Of a DNA stretch of 64,000 nt, positions 26,294 through 35,871 are shown in pieces. The first letter of the stretch is position 1. Every line of letters begins with the position of its first letter. Where the stretch lies: NCBI RefSeq assembly GCF_900095865.1, contig NZ_FMIZ01000006.1, positions 186,001 to 250,000 on the forward strand, given 5' to 3'. Both the position numbers and the translations under genes were made by a program. The stretch comes from Massilioclostridium coli. Lineage in GTDB: Bacteria > Bacillota > Clostridia > Oscillospirales > Ruminococcaceae. Below the pieces are notes generated by a model, which saw only the letters and a list, made by a program, of their open reading frames with translations, was not told where the DNA came from and searched no databases.

Positions 26294-26311
26294 ATACAAA
26301 TTAATTTGTAT
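26294..26311. promoter_or_regulatory. 18-bp perfect palindrome before the GH78 gene
   Basis: ATACAAATTAATTTGTAT lies 30 bases upstream of the GH78 start codon. It could be an operator or an mRNA hairpin near the ribosome site (GAAAGGAAAG). Confidence 0.5.
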
Positions 26312-26530
26312 TCCAATTTTTCAAGTATTTTAGTTTTACTGAAAAATTAATGGAGTGAGCAATTTAAATTTTGTTTAGAAATACTAGCCTCCTTTTTTTG
26401 TAAATTTATAGTAAAAATGATTACCATCCGTAAGAAAATTCCACTCTAAAAATAGTTTTATAAATATTTAATGGAGTAAATGTTAAATTGCCCTAACGAA
26501 TAAGCTTTTTCGTTCATACAAAAAGATATT

Positions 26531-26550
26531 AAAAAAGCCCTTGAAAGGGC
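26531..26550 (-). terminator. Leader terminator upstream of the GH78 gene
   Basis: Minus-strand GCCCTT-TC-AAGGGC followed by TTTTTT. It lies about 50 bases after the predicted transcription start and 270 bases before the gene, so it either ends a short RNA or acts as an attenuator. Confidence 0.7.
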
Positions 26551-26583
26551 AATAAGGTAAGTTTTTATAATTTTATCATAAGA

Positions 26584-26632
26584 ATGGAAACGTTTACTTA
26601 AATAGTATAAAACAAATTCACAAAAACAGCAA
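26584..26632 (-). promoter_or_regulatory. Promoter with LacI/CcpA-type operator for the GH78 gene
   Basis: Minus-strand TTGCTG (26632-26627), 17-base spacer, TATACT (26609-26604), followed at 26598-26585 by AGTAAACGTTTCCA, whose central AAACGTTT dyad matches operators of LacI-family regulators and a degenerate cre site. The operator covers the predicted start site, so repression by a sugar-responsive regulator or CcpA is likely. Confidence 0.55.
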
Positions 26633-26649
26633 TAAAAAAACAATATTTT

Positions 26650-27395
26650 CTCTCTTTTTTACAAATATCAAATTTTAATTTTGTTTAAATACAATAATGC
26701 TTTTTGTATGTATAAAAATAAATTTATTTCATTTTGAAATAATATTGGTTTTTAATTTGATAAACTATTGCTGATACACAATGTTAAGTTTTGATTCGCA
26801 AATAAATTATAATAACGGTTATTTTGGTGTGCCATGTATTTTTGACATTGAACTTGTCATATTTTATGCTGCAAATATCGTATTTACTTGAATAACATTA
26901 CCAGATATATATTTTAAAAATGATTGTTGCCATAATGTTTTCTTCTACAATGGAGAAAAACTTATTCTCTTTCCGTTTCGAAATATGATAGCATGTAATG
27001 TAAATCCATTAAAGATAGTGTAATAACTGCTGTTTTTAGTTCTACCTCATTAATTTTTATTTTTTCTCTTTTATATTTTAGTACTATTACGATATGATAT
27101 TTACACATCCACTTTGTATGTAATAAGCTATTTGCTGTTTTACCATTAAAATCACCTTATCGTTGTTACAATAGGCTTGAACATTCTTATTGTGTTTGAT
27201 TTGCTGATTTTTTATATAACTTCTTTTCTTCCACTCACATAGCAGATGGTTTTCTATTTTGCTTCACTCAACTGCCTAAAGATGCTCATATAAAAATCGC
27301 TATTTATCTGCTTACTATCACCTTTTTATTCTATCCCAAATTTTTTAGAAAAAAATATCTATGAAGCGTGTTACCTAAAAATCTTCTTAAAAAAT
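26650..27395. other. Gene-free AT-rich stretch
   Basis: About 750 bases without a credible gene, terminator or tRNA on either strand. One short dyad GACAT-TGAACT-TGTC is near 26853. I see nothing else that I can support. Confidence 0.5.
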
Positions 27396-27423
27396 AAAAA
27401 AGCCCGAAATCTCGGACTTTTTT
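27396..27423 (-). terminator. Terminator of the tRNA pair
   Basis: Minus-strand AAAAAGTCCGA, short loop, TCGGGCTTTTTT, 30 bases after the tRNA-Ala CCA end. Confidence 0.85.
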
Positions 27424-27451
27424 AGACGATATCTATTTTGTTCGCCATACA

Positions 27452-27527
27452 TGGTGGAGACGAAGAGGATCGAACTCTCGACCTTACGGATGCGAACCGT
27501 ACGCTCTCCCAGCTGAGCTACGCCCCC
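27452..27527 (-). tRNA. tRNA-Ala (anticodon CGC)
   Basis: 76 nt including the encoded CCA. Acceptor GGGGGCG/CGTCTCC contains the G3:U70 pair that identifies alanine tRNA; D-arm GCTC/GAGC; anticodon loop TTCGCAT gives CGC; T-arm GAGAG-TTCGATC-CTCTT. Minus strand. Confidence 0.95.
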
Positions 27528-27650
27528 GTACAACATATTTATCAAAATAGAAAACTACGGTTTTACAATATTGTATTAAGCAAGCCTATTTTCCATAAAA
27601 CCTATCAAAAAATGCCTAACAAAAAATTGTAAAACTGAGATTTTAAAGAT

Positions 27651-27733
27651 TGGTGCGGGCGGTGGGACTTGAACCCACACGCCGAAGCACTGGCTCCTAA
27701 GACCAGCGTGTCTGCCATTCCACCACGCCCGCT
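27651..27733 (-). tRNA. tRNA-Leu (anticodon UAG)
   Basis: 83 nt with encoded CCA. Acceptor GCGGGCG/CGCCCGC, anticodon stem CTGGT/GCCAG with loop CTTAGGA giving UAG, a long variable arm (TGCTTCGGCGT) typical of leucine tRNA, and T-arm GTGGG-TTCAAGT-CCCAC. Upstream partner of tRNA-Ala in the same transcript. Confidence 0.95.
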
Positions 27734-27762
27734 TTTCTCTCTGTATCAAAGATACTTATATA

Positions 27763-27790
27763 GTATAGCAACTTTTTTTTTTAATGTCAA
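27763..27790 (-). promoter_or_regulatory. Promoter of the tRNA pair
   Basis: Minus-strand TTGACA, 16-base spacer ending in TTGC, TATACT. Lies just downstream of ribF, 30 bases before tRNA-Leu. Confidence 0.75.
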
Positions 27791-28698
27791 GATTTTTTTG
27801 CATAACGTTGTTGGATTTGATTCACATTTTCTTGAATTGCCGCTTTTAACTCTGGAATTCCAGAAAATTTTTGCTCCGGACGTAAGTATTCTAAAAGATG
27901 CACTTTGATATTTTTTCCATACAAATCCCCTTCAAATCCAATAATATGGGTCTCTGCCAATGGAAATGAGGTGTTATGCACTGTGGGTTTTACTCCTACA
28001 TTCGTAACTCCATAATATTTTTTATGTCCAATATACAGATAAGAGGCATACACACCAAACTTAGGGATTAAAAATTCGGAACGGAATACTTGGTTGATTG
28101 TTGGCAGTCCAATTGTCCTACCCAACTGTGCACCAGTAACAACTGGAAAATCAAAGCAATATTCATAACCCAGCAAACAGTTCGCTTGCTGGATATTACC
28201 TTCCGCAATCGCCTGGCGTATCCTTGTGGAACTAATAGGTTCTCCATCATCCAGTAACGGAGGCATAGATTTTACCTGAATTCCATAAGGCTCCGCCAAT
28301 TTACGCAGTAAATCAACATCCCCTTTTCCACCTTTTCCAAAGTGGTAGTTATATCCACATGCAATTACTTTTACCTGTAACTGATCCGCTAACAATTGGA
28401 TAAATTGTTCTGCTTTCAAATCTCGTATTTCAACAAAATCTGGTTCTATTAAAATACGAACACCTAGTTTTTCCAGTAAATCCTGTTTAATCCGGTCTGT
28501 AATAATCATCGAAAAATTGGATTTATTGGCTGGTATCGCATGCCTAGTATGAAAAGAAAGCACAACCGGCATCAAACCTTGGTTCCCCTCAACCGCTTGT
28601 CGAATGACAGCTTGATGCCCACGGTGTACTCCATCAAACAACCCCAACGCAATGGCTGTAGGCTGTTGAATTGGTTTGATATGCTGGAAATATTTCAA
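27787..28698 (-). CDS. ribF: Bifunctional riboflavin kinase / FAD synthetase
   Basis: Makes FMN and FAD from riboflavin. About 303 residues: nucleotidyltransferase domain with ALGLFDGVHRGHQAVI and ISSTRIRQAIAEGNIQQA, then the kinase domain with GRTIGLPTIN, GVTNVGVKPT and ETHIIGFEGDLYGKNIKVHLLEYLRPEQKF. TTG at 28698 is my preferred start: AGGGGAGG lies 5 bases before it and it gives the family-like N-terminus MKYFQHIKP. The in-frame ATG at 28716, in a TAATG overlap with truB, contains that site and is the alternative. Last gene of the rimP-nusA-infB operon. Confidence 0.93.
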   Translation of the reverse strand: MKYFQHIKPIQQPTAIALGLFDGVHRGHQAVIRQAVEGNQGLMPVVLSFHTRHAIPANKSNFSMIITDRIKQDLLEKLGVRILIEPDFVEIRDLKAEQFIQLLADQLQVKVIACGYNYHFGKGGKGDVDLLRKLAEPYGIQVKSMPPLLDDGEPISSTRIRQAIAEGNIQQANCLLGYEYCFDFPVVTGAQLGRTIGLPTINQVFRSEFLIPKFGVYASYLYIGHKKYYGVTNVGVKPTVHNTSFPLAETHIIGFEGDLYGKNIKVHLLEYLRPEQKFSGIPELKAAIQENVNQIQQRYAKKS

Positions 28699-28715
28699 AA
28701 CAGCCTCCCCTTCCA

Positions 28716-29606
28716 TTAAATCAATAATTTTCGTATTACTAATTCGCTTGTTTCCATATTTGGAATAGCAATACCCAAAAATTCACCCTGTGCGCCATAT
28801 ACTGCCTGTTCTTCTATGGATTGCTGCCAATGAATTCGCTTCAAATCCAACTTAACTCCATTGGAAAACATTCTGGTTTGAATCGGGTTCAATTGAATTT
28901 TTGGAAATTTAGAAAACAACCGTTCTACTGATATAAGGGCTTTTTCCAATGTTTCCTGGTCTTTCATTTTCTGGATTTGTTCCAGTGTAAAACAATCTTC
29001 CAAACAAAAACATCCCGCTTGTGTACGAACCAAATCAGTCAACACAGCGCCAACCCCCAGCTTTTTCCCAATATCATCGCATAAGCTGCGGATATAAGTA
29101 CCTTTTGAGCAGAATACATCTATTTTTCCTATCTGTTCTTCTGGGGAAAATTCTAGCAAATTCAACCCGTAAATTTCTACTTGCCGTGGTTTCCGCTCTA
29201 TCTCTTTTCCTTGCCTTGCCAAATCATAAAGCCGTTGTCCATTCACTTTTACAGCGGAATACATGGGTGGAAATTGGGATATAACCCCTTGAAATTGGGA
29301 TAGTGTTTCCTTTAATCCTTCCAGGGATATCTGAGATGGACAGGATGACAGAATAGTCCCTGTACGGTCTAACGTATCGGTTGTTTGACCCAATTGAAAA
29401 GAAGCCGTATACCGTTTTCTATGGTCTGGCATCAAATCAATTGCTCTGGTAGCACGCCCAATAAAAACGGGCAATACCCCTGTGGCCATGGGGTCCAATG
29501 TGCCAGAATGTCCAATTTTTTTTATTTTGGTCATTCCCCTCAACTTTGCCACCACATCAAAAGAAGTAAATCCTTCCGGTTTATTGATACAGATAATTCC
29601 GTCCAT
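28716..29606 (-). CDS. truB: tRNA pseudouridine-55 synthase
   Basis: Isomerises U55 in the T-loop of tRNAs. 296 residues. GHSGTLDPMATGVLPV carries the catalytic Asp38; N-terminal GIICINKPEGFTSFDVV and SAVKVNGQRLYDLARQGKE, CSKGTYIRSLCDDIGKKLG complete the TruB signature. Overlaps both neighbours by TAATG junctions, typical of tight coupling in the order nrnA-truB-ribF. Confidence 0.96.
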   Translation of the reverse strand: MDGIICINKPEGFTSFDVVAKLRGMTKIKKIGHSGTLDPMATGVLPVFIGRATRAIDLMPDHRKRYTASFQLGQTTDTLDRTGTILSSCPSQISLEGLKETLSQFQGVISQFPPMYSAVKVNGQRLYDLARQGKEIERKPRQVEIYGLNLLEFSPEEQIGKIDVFCSKGTYIRSLCDDIGKKLGVGAVLTDLVRTQAGCFCLEDCFTLEQIQKMKDQETLEKALISVERLFSKFPKIQLNPIQTRMFSNGVKLDLKRIHWQQSIEEQAVYGAQGEFLGIAIPNMETSELVIRKLLI

Positions 29607-30556
29607 TAATTTGTCAAACTCCTTTGCGCTGCTTGTATCAGTTTTTCTTTAACTTCAGTAAGAGTTCCTGAAATATTACAGCCCGCAGCCCGTTTATGTC
29701 CACCTCCGCCAAACAAACGCCCCAACTGGGAAGCATCTACTTTTTCGGAGGTACGGATAGAAATTTTATAAAAGTTGGCCCCATCTTCCCGGATGGTAAA
29801 GCCAAGTTCTACCCCTTCAATCTGCCTAGCAATCGCAGAAACCCCATCAAAGGTGGTGTTATCCGCTCCTAGTTCTTCCATTTCCTTACGGGAAACCGCT
29901 GTCATCGCGCATTTCCCATCACAATAAAACTCCATACCATCCAGGATTAGGCGTTCCAACCCCAAACGGGCACGGCTTTTTGTTTCAAACATAGCACGGT
30001 TGATCTTTTCAAACTCCACCCCATTTTTCATCAACTCAGCCGCATAGAGATGGCATTCCACTGTAGTGTTGGAATATTTAAAGCATCCGGTATCGGTCAC
30101 TATCCCTGTATACAGAGCGGTAGCTATCGGTCCTTCTATTTTATCCACCAGTTTCTCTGCAATCCGATAAACAAGTTCGGCAGCGGAGGAGGCTTCTGGA
30201 ATCACATAGGCATAATTTGCAGAAATCTGATTGGAAATGTGGTGGTCAATACACAAATCAATTTGATTTGCATACCTTTCTAATTGATTGCCCAACAAAG
30301 TAGTATCCGCAATATCCACACTTATTACAAACTCTGGTTCAAAATCCAGTTCCATATGGTCTGGAACTAAAAACTGATACCGTTCTGGAAACCCATCGGA
30401 ATTTAATACACAAGCATGTTTTCCAAGATGCTTTAATGTATAATACAAGCCAAATCCAGAGCCTAAAGTATCCCCATCAGGATTTTTATGGGTTAAAATC
30501 ACAATATTATCCTGCTGACACAACAATTCACACAATTCCAAAAGATTAGTCTTCAT
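29606..30556 (-). CDS. nrnA: DHH-DHHA1 phosphoesterase, NrnA type (oligoribonuclease / pAp phosphatase)
   Basis: 316 residues. N-terminal DHH domain with HKNPDGDTLGSGFGLY and the motif CIDHHISNQ, plus ISVDIADTTLLG for the metal site; C-terminal DHHA1 domain with GGGGHKRAAGCNISG. Bacillus NrnA degrades short RNAs and 3'-phosphoadenosine 5'-phosphate; cyclic dinucleotide-product phosphodiesterases share the fold. Its position between rbfA and truB is conserved in Firmicutes. Overlaps rbfA by 11 bases. Confidence 0.93.
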   Translation of the reverse strand: MKTNLLELCELLCQQDNIVILTHKNPDGDTLGSGFGLYYTLKHLGKHACVLNSDGFPERYQFLVPDHMELDFEPEFVISVDIADTTLLGNQLERYANQIDLCIDHHISNQISANYAYVIPEASSAAELVYRIAEKLVDKIEGPIATALYTGIVTDTGCFKYSNTTVECHLYAAELMKNGVEFEKINRAMFETKSRARLGLERLILDGMEFYCDGKCAMTAVSRKEMEELGADNTTFDGVSAIARQIEGVELGFTIREDGANFYKISIRTSEKVDASQLGRLFGGGGHKRAAGCNISGTLTEVKEKLIQAAQRSLTN

Positions 30557-30908
30557 GGTGTTCCTTTTTCTCCATCTCTAAAAAAATCTGATTTAAGTGA
30601 GCACTGTATTCGATGGAATCATCCGGCACAAACTTTAACTCTGGGCTTTTCCTCAAATGCAAATTGTTAGAAAGCTCCCGTTTAATAAAACCAGTCGCAC
30701 TGGTCAGTCCTTTTACAGCCTCTTTTGCAATCTCAATCCCTTCCATTGCGCTAACGTAAATTTTCGCAAAAGAAAGGTCATTGGTCACTTCTACGCGGAC
30801 AAAGCTCAGCATTTTATCTTTTACACGAGGATCTTTTAATTCCCTTGCAATTAAACTCAATTGGCGTTTGATATCCTCAGAAACCCGTGCAGATTTATAA
30901 CTGTTCAT
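30546..30908 (-). CDS. rbfA: 30S ribosome-binding factor A
   Basis: 120 residues; late assembly factor for the small subunit. RVSEDIKRQLSLIARELKDPRV, FVRVEVTNDLSFAKIYVSAM and LHLRKSPELKFVPDDSIEYSAHLNQIF match RbfA throughout. ATG 30908 follows AGGAGG by 6 bases; a longer in-frame reading has no ribosome site. Lies 120 bases after infB. Confidence 0.95.
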   Translation of the reverse strand: MNSYKSARVSEDIKRQLSLIARELKDPRVKDKMLSFVRVEVTNDLSFAKIYVSAMEGIEIAKEAVKGLTSATGFIKRELSNNLHLRKSPELKFVPDDSIEYSAHLNQIFLEMEKKEHHED

Positions 30909-31030
30909 CTGGTTCCTCCTATGATGAAAACCGCAATGGAAAACAAACAATCCCAGTGAATCCCTCCACCGTACTATTTTCCAAAGGAAGGAACGTATCC
31001 CCCTTTGGAAGCTTCCACGCGGTTTTTGTA

Positions 31031-33478
31031 TTAATCTCTATATTCTTCTAAAATGAAGGATTCAAAAATGTCCCCTTCTTTGATATCGTTGAATTTCTCC
31101 AGACCGATACCACATTCATACCCTTTGTTCACTTCTTTTTGGTCGTCTTTAAACCGTTTTAAAGATGAAATCTGGTCTTCCGCAATGACGATGCCGTCAC
31201 GTACCAAACGGATTTGTGCGGAACGGGCTACCTTGCCTTCCAATACATAACAGCCAGCAACAGTACCAACATTGCTAATACGGTATACCTGGCGCACTTC
31301 CGCACGACCAAGTTGTACTTCCCTGGTTTTTGGTTCCAACATCCCCTTCATCGCCTGCTCAACGTCTTCGATTGCATCGTAAATAACACGGTACATTCTC
31401 ATTTCAACGTTTTGTTCTTCCGCATCCGCTGCAGCGATTGGATCTGGACGAACATTAAACCCGATAATAATCGCATTGGAAGCATTTGCAAGCATAACAT
31501 CGGATTTAGAAATTGCACCAACAGCGCCGTGGATTACTTTTACACGCACTTCATCATTAGAAAGTTTTTCCAAGGATTGTCTTACCGCTTCCACAGAGCC
31601 TTGTACATCCGCTTTTACCACAATGTCCAGCTCTTTCATTTCCCCTTCCGCAATCTGACTAAACAGATTATCTAAAGTAACCTTCTGGAAGGATTTGAAC
31701 TGTTCTTCTTTCTGGTCATGTTTTCTCTGTTCACTCAGTTCACGTGCCAGGCGTTCATTTTCTACCGCATTAAAGGTTTCACCAGCAGCTGGAACTTCAT
31801 CCAAACCGGTAATTTCCACTGGAGTGGAAGGCCCTGCTTCTTTTACGGATTTTCCTTTGTCGTTCAACATTGCACGAACTCTACCAACAGTGGTTCCCGC
31901 AATTAAACTATCCCCTACATGTAAAGTACCGTTCTGTACCAACAAAGTGGCAACTGGTCCACGTCCTTTATCCAAGTAGGCTTCCACAACCGCACCTTTT
32001 GCAAGGCGATTTGGGTTTGCTTTTAATTCTTTGACTTCTGCAACCAAGTTTACCATTTCCAATAATTCAGGAATCCCTTCTCCTGTGTGAGCGGAAACAG
32101 GTACACAAATAATATCCCCACCCCATTCTTCTGGAACCAAGCCATATTCTGTTAATTCCTGTTTGACACGTTCTGGGTTTGCTTCTGGCTTATCAATTTT
32201 ATTGATTGCCACAATGATGGATACTTCAGCTGCTTTTGCGTGGTTGATTGCTTCTACAGTTTGTGGCATGATACCATCATCAGCTGCAACAACTAAAATG
32301 GCAATATCAGTCATATTGGCACCACGCATCCTCATGGCGGTAAACGCTTCATGTCCTGGAGTATCTAAGAAGGTGATTTCTTTTCCATCATCCAGACGCA
32401 CTTTATACGCACCAATATGTTGGGTAATACCACCCGCTTCTCCAGAAGTTACATGAGCATTACGGATATTATCCAACAAAGATGTTTTACCATGGTCAAC
32501 ATGTCCCATTACCACTACAACTGGGCAACGTGGTTCCAAATCTTCCTCGGCATCTTTTTCTTCTTCAAAAAGACGTTCCTCAATGGTAACAATAACCTCT
32601 TTTTCCACTTTTGCGCCCAGTTCTTCTGCTACCAGGGAAGCAGTATCAAAATCAATGGTTTCGTTTAAACTGACCATAACACCCAATGGGATGAGTTTTT
32701 TAATTACTTCACTTGCTGTTACTTTTAAACGGGAAGCCAGTTCAGAAACAACTATTTCATCTGGGATTAATACCTTTAATTGCTGTTTCCGAGCACGTTC
32801 TAAAGCAAGACGCTGTAATTTTTGTGCTTCAGTCTCTTTTTGTTTCCCATATTGTTGTTTTCCTCTTTGGGCGGAACGCTGGTTTAATTTCTGTTTTTTC
32901 ACATAGTTATCACGGGTCAATTTATTCTGAGGTGCCAACTGGGAGTAACGCTCATTGTATTTATCCAAATCCACATGTACTGTTCTGGTATCAATGCGGC
33001 GTACATCATCTTTTTCTTGTTGTGGTTGGATATCACGGATATTCTGCTCTTCCGCTTTGATTGATTGCTTTAATGTTTCGGTGTATTTGGTATGTTTTTT
33101 CTGTTTTTGTTGTTTTGGTTGGGCAGCCGGTTTCTCTTGTTTTTTATTGGTGTTTTGTTGTTTTTTTACCGGTTGTTTTTCCTCTTGTTTTTGTGGTTTT
33201 GCTGCTTTTTCTGCTTTTTTTACAGGCTTTTTCTCTGCTTTTTTAGGCTCGTGTTTTTCCTGTTTTTCAGGCTGAGAGGCAGATTGAAAATATGCGTCAA
33301 AACTATCCACCTGGTTTTTCTGGGTGTAATAATCAAAAATATAATTTAACTCCTGCTCTGTTAACACAGATGTATTTTTTTTGACCTCCCCAAACTCCTT
33401 CTGTAATAATTCCAGCACATCTTTTACTGGCTGGTTCAAATCTTTGGCCACTTCGTTTACTTTATATTTAATCGTCAT
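31031..33478 (-). CDS. infB: Translation initiation factor IF-2
   Basis: 815 residues. N-terminal IF2_N domain ([22 protein letters not shown]), then a Lys/Gln/Pro-rich linker, a second IF2_N-like segment ([21 protein letters not shown]) and the GTPase core: G1 [12 protein letters not shown], switch [14 protein letters not shown]3 [13 protein letters not shown]4 NKID, G5 SAHTG, followed by domains II, III and IV. ATG 33478 is 12 bases from AGGAGG, a little long but it gives the standard [12 protein letters not shown] start. Essential; sits between the L7Ae-like gene and rbfA. Confidence 0.98.
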   Translation of the reverse strand: MTIKYKVNEVAKDLNQPVKDVLELLQKEFGEVKKNTSVLTEQELNYIFDYYTQKNQVDSFDAYFQSASQPEKQEKHEPKKAEKKPVKKAEKAAKPQKQEEKQPVKKQQNTNKKQEKPAAQPKQQKQKKHTKYTETLKQSIKAEEQNIRDIQPQQEKDDVRRIDTRTVHVDLDKYNERYSQLAPQNKLTRDNYVKKQKLNQRSAQRGKQQYGKQKETEAQKLQRLALERARKQQLKVLIPDEIVVSELASRLKVTASEVIKKLIPLGVMVSLNETIDFDTASLVAEELGAKVEKEVIVTIEERLFEEEKDAEEDLEPRCPVVVVMGHVDHGKTSLLDNIRNAHVTSGEAGGITQHIGAYKVRLDDGKEITFLDTPGHEAFTAMRMRGANMTDIAILVVAADDGIMPQTVEAINHAKAAEVSIIVAINKIDKPEANPERVKQELTEYGLVPEEWGGDIICVPVSAHTGEGIPELLEMVNLVAEVKELKANPNRLAKGAVVEAYLDKGRGPVATLLVQNGTLHVGDSLIAGTTVGRVRAMLNDKGKSVKEAGPSTPVEITGLDEVPAAGETFNAVENERLARELSEQRKHDQKEEQFKSFQKVTLDNLFSQIAEGEMKELDIVVKADVQGSVEAVRQSLEKLSNDEVRVKVIHGAVGAISKSDVMLANASNAIIIGFNVRPDPIAAADAEEQNVEMRMYRVIYDAIEDVEQAMKGMLEPKTREVQLGRAEVRQVYRISNVGTVAGCYVLEGKVARSAQIRLVRDGIVIAEDQISSLKRFKDDQKEVNKGYECGIGLEKFNDIKEGDIFESFILEEYRD

Positions 33479-33494
33479 TATACTGTCATACCTC

Positions 33495-33836
33495 CTAATT
33501 AGATTGTTCTGATTGCGTCTGATCATCCGATAAACTTGCCAGGCTCTTTTTTAGCATTGTTACAAAACCTTGGTCTGTAACAGCAAACACGCCTATTTTT
33601 TTCCGTAATATTTGAGCAACTTGATCCATGGTGAGTGGAACCAAAACTGCTTCTATTTGATATTTTTCTGTTAAAAACAGGATTTCCTTTTTGGTTTTAT
33701 CAGAGAGATCCTCGGTATATAAAATCAACAATGCCAAACGGTTTATAACTGCTTGTTTTACACTGTCAAACCCTGCTTCTAGCTTTCCAGCTCTTCTGCA
33801 AAGTCCAAGGTTACTCAGCAAATTACTCACCCGCAA
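33495..33836 (-). CDS. L7Ae/L30e-family ribosome-associated protein (YlxQ-like)
   Basis: About 113 residues. [21 protein letters not shown] is the signature N-terminal motif; the [21 protein letters not shown] middle also fits. These proteins bind K-turn RNA and lie between rnpM and infB in Firmicutes. The start is uncertain: TTG 33836 (used here), GTG 33830 or TTG 33821 all overlap or follow the end of rnpM and none has a perfect ribosome site. Confidence 0.9.
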   Translation of the reverse strand: MRVSNLLSNLGLCRRAGKLEAGFDSVKQAVINRLALLILYTEDLSDKTKKEILFLTEKYQIEAVLVPLTMDQVAQILRKKIGVFAVTDQGFVTMLKKSLASLSDDQTQSEQSN

Positions 33837-34092
33837 TCATCTCACTTTCCATTTTATCATAGACCTCATCCGGAATTTTGCACTGAAAACTCCTTTCAAT
33901 CCTACGGGATTTTCTGGCCTTTTTTAAACAGTCGATGCTATTGCAAACATAGGCTCCTCTTCCAGGGGCTTTCCCAGTTAAATCCAACGATATTTCCCCT
34001 TCTTTATTTTTAACTACACGCACCAACTCTTTTTTTGGTTTCATCTCTCCACATCCAGTGCACATTCTCAATGGAACCTTTTTTGCTTGCAT
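33823..34092 (-). CDS. rnpM: RNase P modulator RnpM (YlxR)
   Basis: 89 residues. KKVPLRMCTGCGEMKPKKELVRVVK, the ISLDLTGKAPGRGAYVC motif and CLKKARKSRRIERSF are diagnostic of YlxR/RnpM, which binds RNase P RNA and modulates its activity. CxxC at 11-14 and a further Cys pair near 50-55. ATG 34092 follows AGGGAGG. Confidence 0.95.
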   Translation of the reverse strand: MQAKKVPLRMCTGCGEMKPKKELVRVVKNKEGEISLDLTGKAPGRGAYVCNSIDCLKKARKSRRIERSFQCKIPDEVYDKMESEMIAGE

Positions 34093-34117
34093 GGTCGCAC
34101 CTCCCTGAAATGGTTTT

Positions 34118-35296
34118 TTATTCTAATTCCTGTTTTGCTTCCTGCTGGATTTCTTCTGTTGCCTCTTGCTGTTCTTCTAACAATTCATCTGTTTTTGAGT
34201 CAACAGTTTCTTCCTCTTCTTTCTGAGGTTTTGCAGGTGCTACAGGAGTAAAGGCACTATCTGGACTAATATCAATTTTATATCCTGTTAAACGGGCTGC
34301 CAATTTTGCATTTTGTCCTTTGTTTCCGATTGCCAAAGAGAGCTGGGAATCTGGAACGCTGACAAACGCGATTTTTTCTCCATCATCACTCAAAATCACT
34401 TCGGTAACATCCGCTGGCGACAAAGCAGCCGCAATAAACTGCGCTGGATCTTCGCTGTACTGTATAACATCGATTTTTTCACCGCCCAGTTCCTCAATAA
34501 TATTGGAGACACGCATCCCTTTTGGGCCAATACATGCACCAATTGGGTCAACATTTTCATCTTTGGAGTAAACCGCAATCTTTGTTCTGGAACCTGCTTC
34601 ACGGGAAATGGATTTTACCTGCACAGTACCATCAAAAATTTCTGGAACTTCCATTTCAAAGAGACGTTTTACCAAGTCTTTATGGGTTCTGGAAATTTTT
34701 AAGGAACAACGTTTTTCACTAGAAGTAACATCCACAACATATACCTTAATTTTATCTCCAGGCTGTAAATTATCATTTGGTAACTGTTCATTTTTAAACA
34801 ACAGCACTTCATTTTTATCCATCTGAACAAATGCGTTTCCGTTAGCTGGGTCAATCTTGTTCACAGTAGCAGTGACAACTTCTCCAACCTTTCCACCCAT
34901 CTGGTTCATCATCTGTTCCCGTTCTGCTTCACGGATCCCCTGACGAATAACATGTTTCGCGGTTTGCGCCGCAATTCTTCCAAACTGTTTGGTTTCCAGT
35001 TTAATTTCCACAGGTTCGCCAATCATAGCGCGTTTAGAATAGCGCTGTGCTTCTTCCAAAGTAATTTGATTTACTGGGTCTTCCACTTCACGTACTACAT
35101 CTTTAATGATGCTGACTTTGTATTGACGGGTCAATGGGTCTAAAACTACATTTACCGCTTCTACTCCGCCAAAATCTTTTTTTACCGCAATAGTAATTGC
35201 ATTCGTGATTTTTTCGATTAAGTAATCAATAGAAATCCCTTTTTCCCTTGCGATTAATTCTAGGGCGTCAAAAAATTCGTTATTCATTTTGCTCAT
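34118..35296 (-). CDS. nusA: Transcription termination/antitermination protein NusA
   Basis: 392 residues: NusA N-terminal domain (1-125, NNEFFDALELIAREKGI), S1 domain (VGEVVTATVNKIDPANGNAFVQM), KH1 with GACIGPKGMRVSNIIEELGGEKIDV and KH2 with LAIGNKGQNAKLAARLTGYKIDI; a Glu/Gln-rich acidic tail replaces the AR repeats of Proteobacteria, as in Firmicutes. ATG 35296 follows GGAAGG closely; ATG 35287 is an alternative. Confidence 0.97.
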   Translation of the reverse strand: MSKMNNEFFDALELIAREKGISIDYLIEKITNAITIAVKKDFGGVEAVNVVLDPLTRQYKVSIIKDVVREVEDPVNQITLEEAQRYSKRAMIGEPVEIKLETKQFGRIAAQTAKHVIRQGIREAEREQMMNQMGGKVGEVVTATVNKIDPANGNAFVQMDKNEVLLFKNEQLPNDNLQPGDKIKVYVVDVTSSEKRCSLKISRTHKDLVKRLFEMEVPEIFDGTVQVKSISREAGSRTKIAVYSKDENVDPIGACIGPKGMRVSNIIEELGGEKIDVIQYSEDPAQFIAAALSPADVTEVILSDDGEKIAFVSVPDSQLSLAIGNKGQNAKLAARLTGYKIDISPDSAFTPVAPAKPQKEEEETVDSKTDELLEEQQEATEEIQQEAKQELE

Positions 35297-35340
35297 TCAT
35301 CCTTCCACATTTACGATCCAATATTCATATTTTGATTTTG

Positions 35341-35814
35341 CTAAAACAAATCTAAATCATCATCCAGTTTTACATAGGAACAATCCGAAAATGGCACAGA
35401 AAATTCACCTTTATCGGTTTGGATGGTAACAATCTGATTTTCAAAGGATTCTAAAATTCCTGTAAACTCCCTTTGCTTTTCTATTGGACGAATTAATTTA
35501 ATCGTCACCTGCTGCCCTAAAAAAGCATCAAAATGCTGCTGCTTTTTTAGTTTGCGGCCCAATCCGGCAGAAGATACTTCCAGGTAATAGCTTTGGTCAA
35601 TTGGATCTAATTCATCCAATTTATCACTTAGTAAACGGCTCACATTTTCACAGTCGCTCACTTCCATAATTCCATCTGGACGGTCTAAAAAGACACGTAA
35701 AAACCAGGATGCGCCTTCTTTTTCAAATACTACATCCCATAACATCAAACCAAATTGCTCCGCAATTGGCTTTGCTATCTCTGTTACCAGAGTAACTGTG
35801 TTGCTTTTGGCCAT
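35341..35814 (-). CDS. rimP: Ribosome maturation factor RimP
   Basis: 157 residues. LVTEIAKPIAEQFGLMLWDVVFEKEGASWFLRVFLDRPDGI, ENVSRLLSDKLDE, YYLEVSSAGLGRKLKKQQHF and the C-terminal Sm-like domain (IEKQREFTGILESF) are all present. ATG 35814 lies after AAGGAGG; extension upstream would run through a leader hairpin. First gene of the operon to ribF. Confidence 0.96.
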   Translation of the reverse strand: MAKSNTVTLVTEIAKPIAEQFGLMLWDVVFEKEGASWFLRVFLDRPDGIMEVSDCENVSRLLSDKLDELDPIDQSYYLEVSSAGLGRKLKKQQHFDAFLGQQVTIKLIRPIEKQREFTGILESFENQIVTIQTDKGEFSVPFSDCSYVKLDDDLDLF

Positions 35815-35871
35815 AATATCCTCCTTTGTACCCAGGCTGTTAACCTCCAAAAAATTTGCTTTAATATAAAC

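Noticed and set aside
26458-26643. Minus-strand 61-codon reading in the GH78 promoter region
   Set aside because: It overlaps the promoter, operator and leader terminator, has no ribosome site and looks like random AT-rich sequence.
30909-30950. Extension of rbfA upstream to 30950
   Set aside because: AGGAGG 6 bases before ATG 30908 defines the start, and homologues begin there.
32955-33349. Long Phe/Cys/Leu-rich plus-strand readings opposite infB
   Set aside because: They are the complement of the Lys/Gln-rich linker of IF-2 and have no ribosome sites; shadow readings only.
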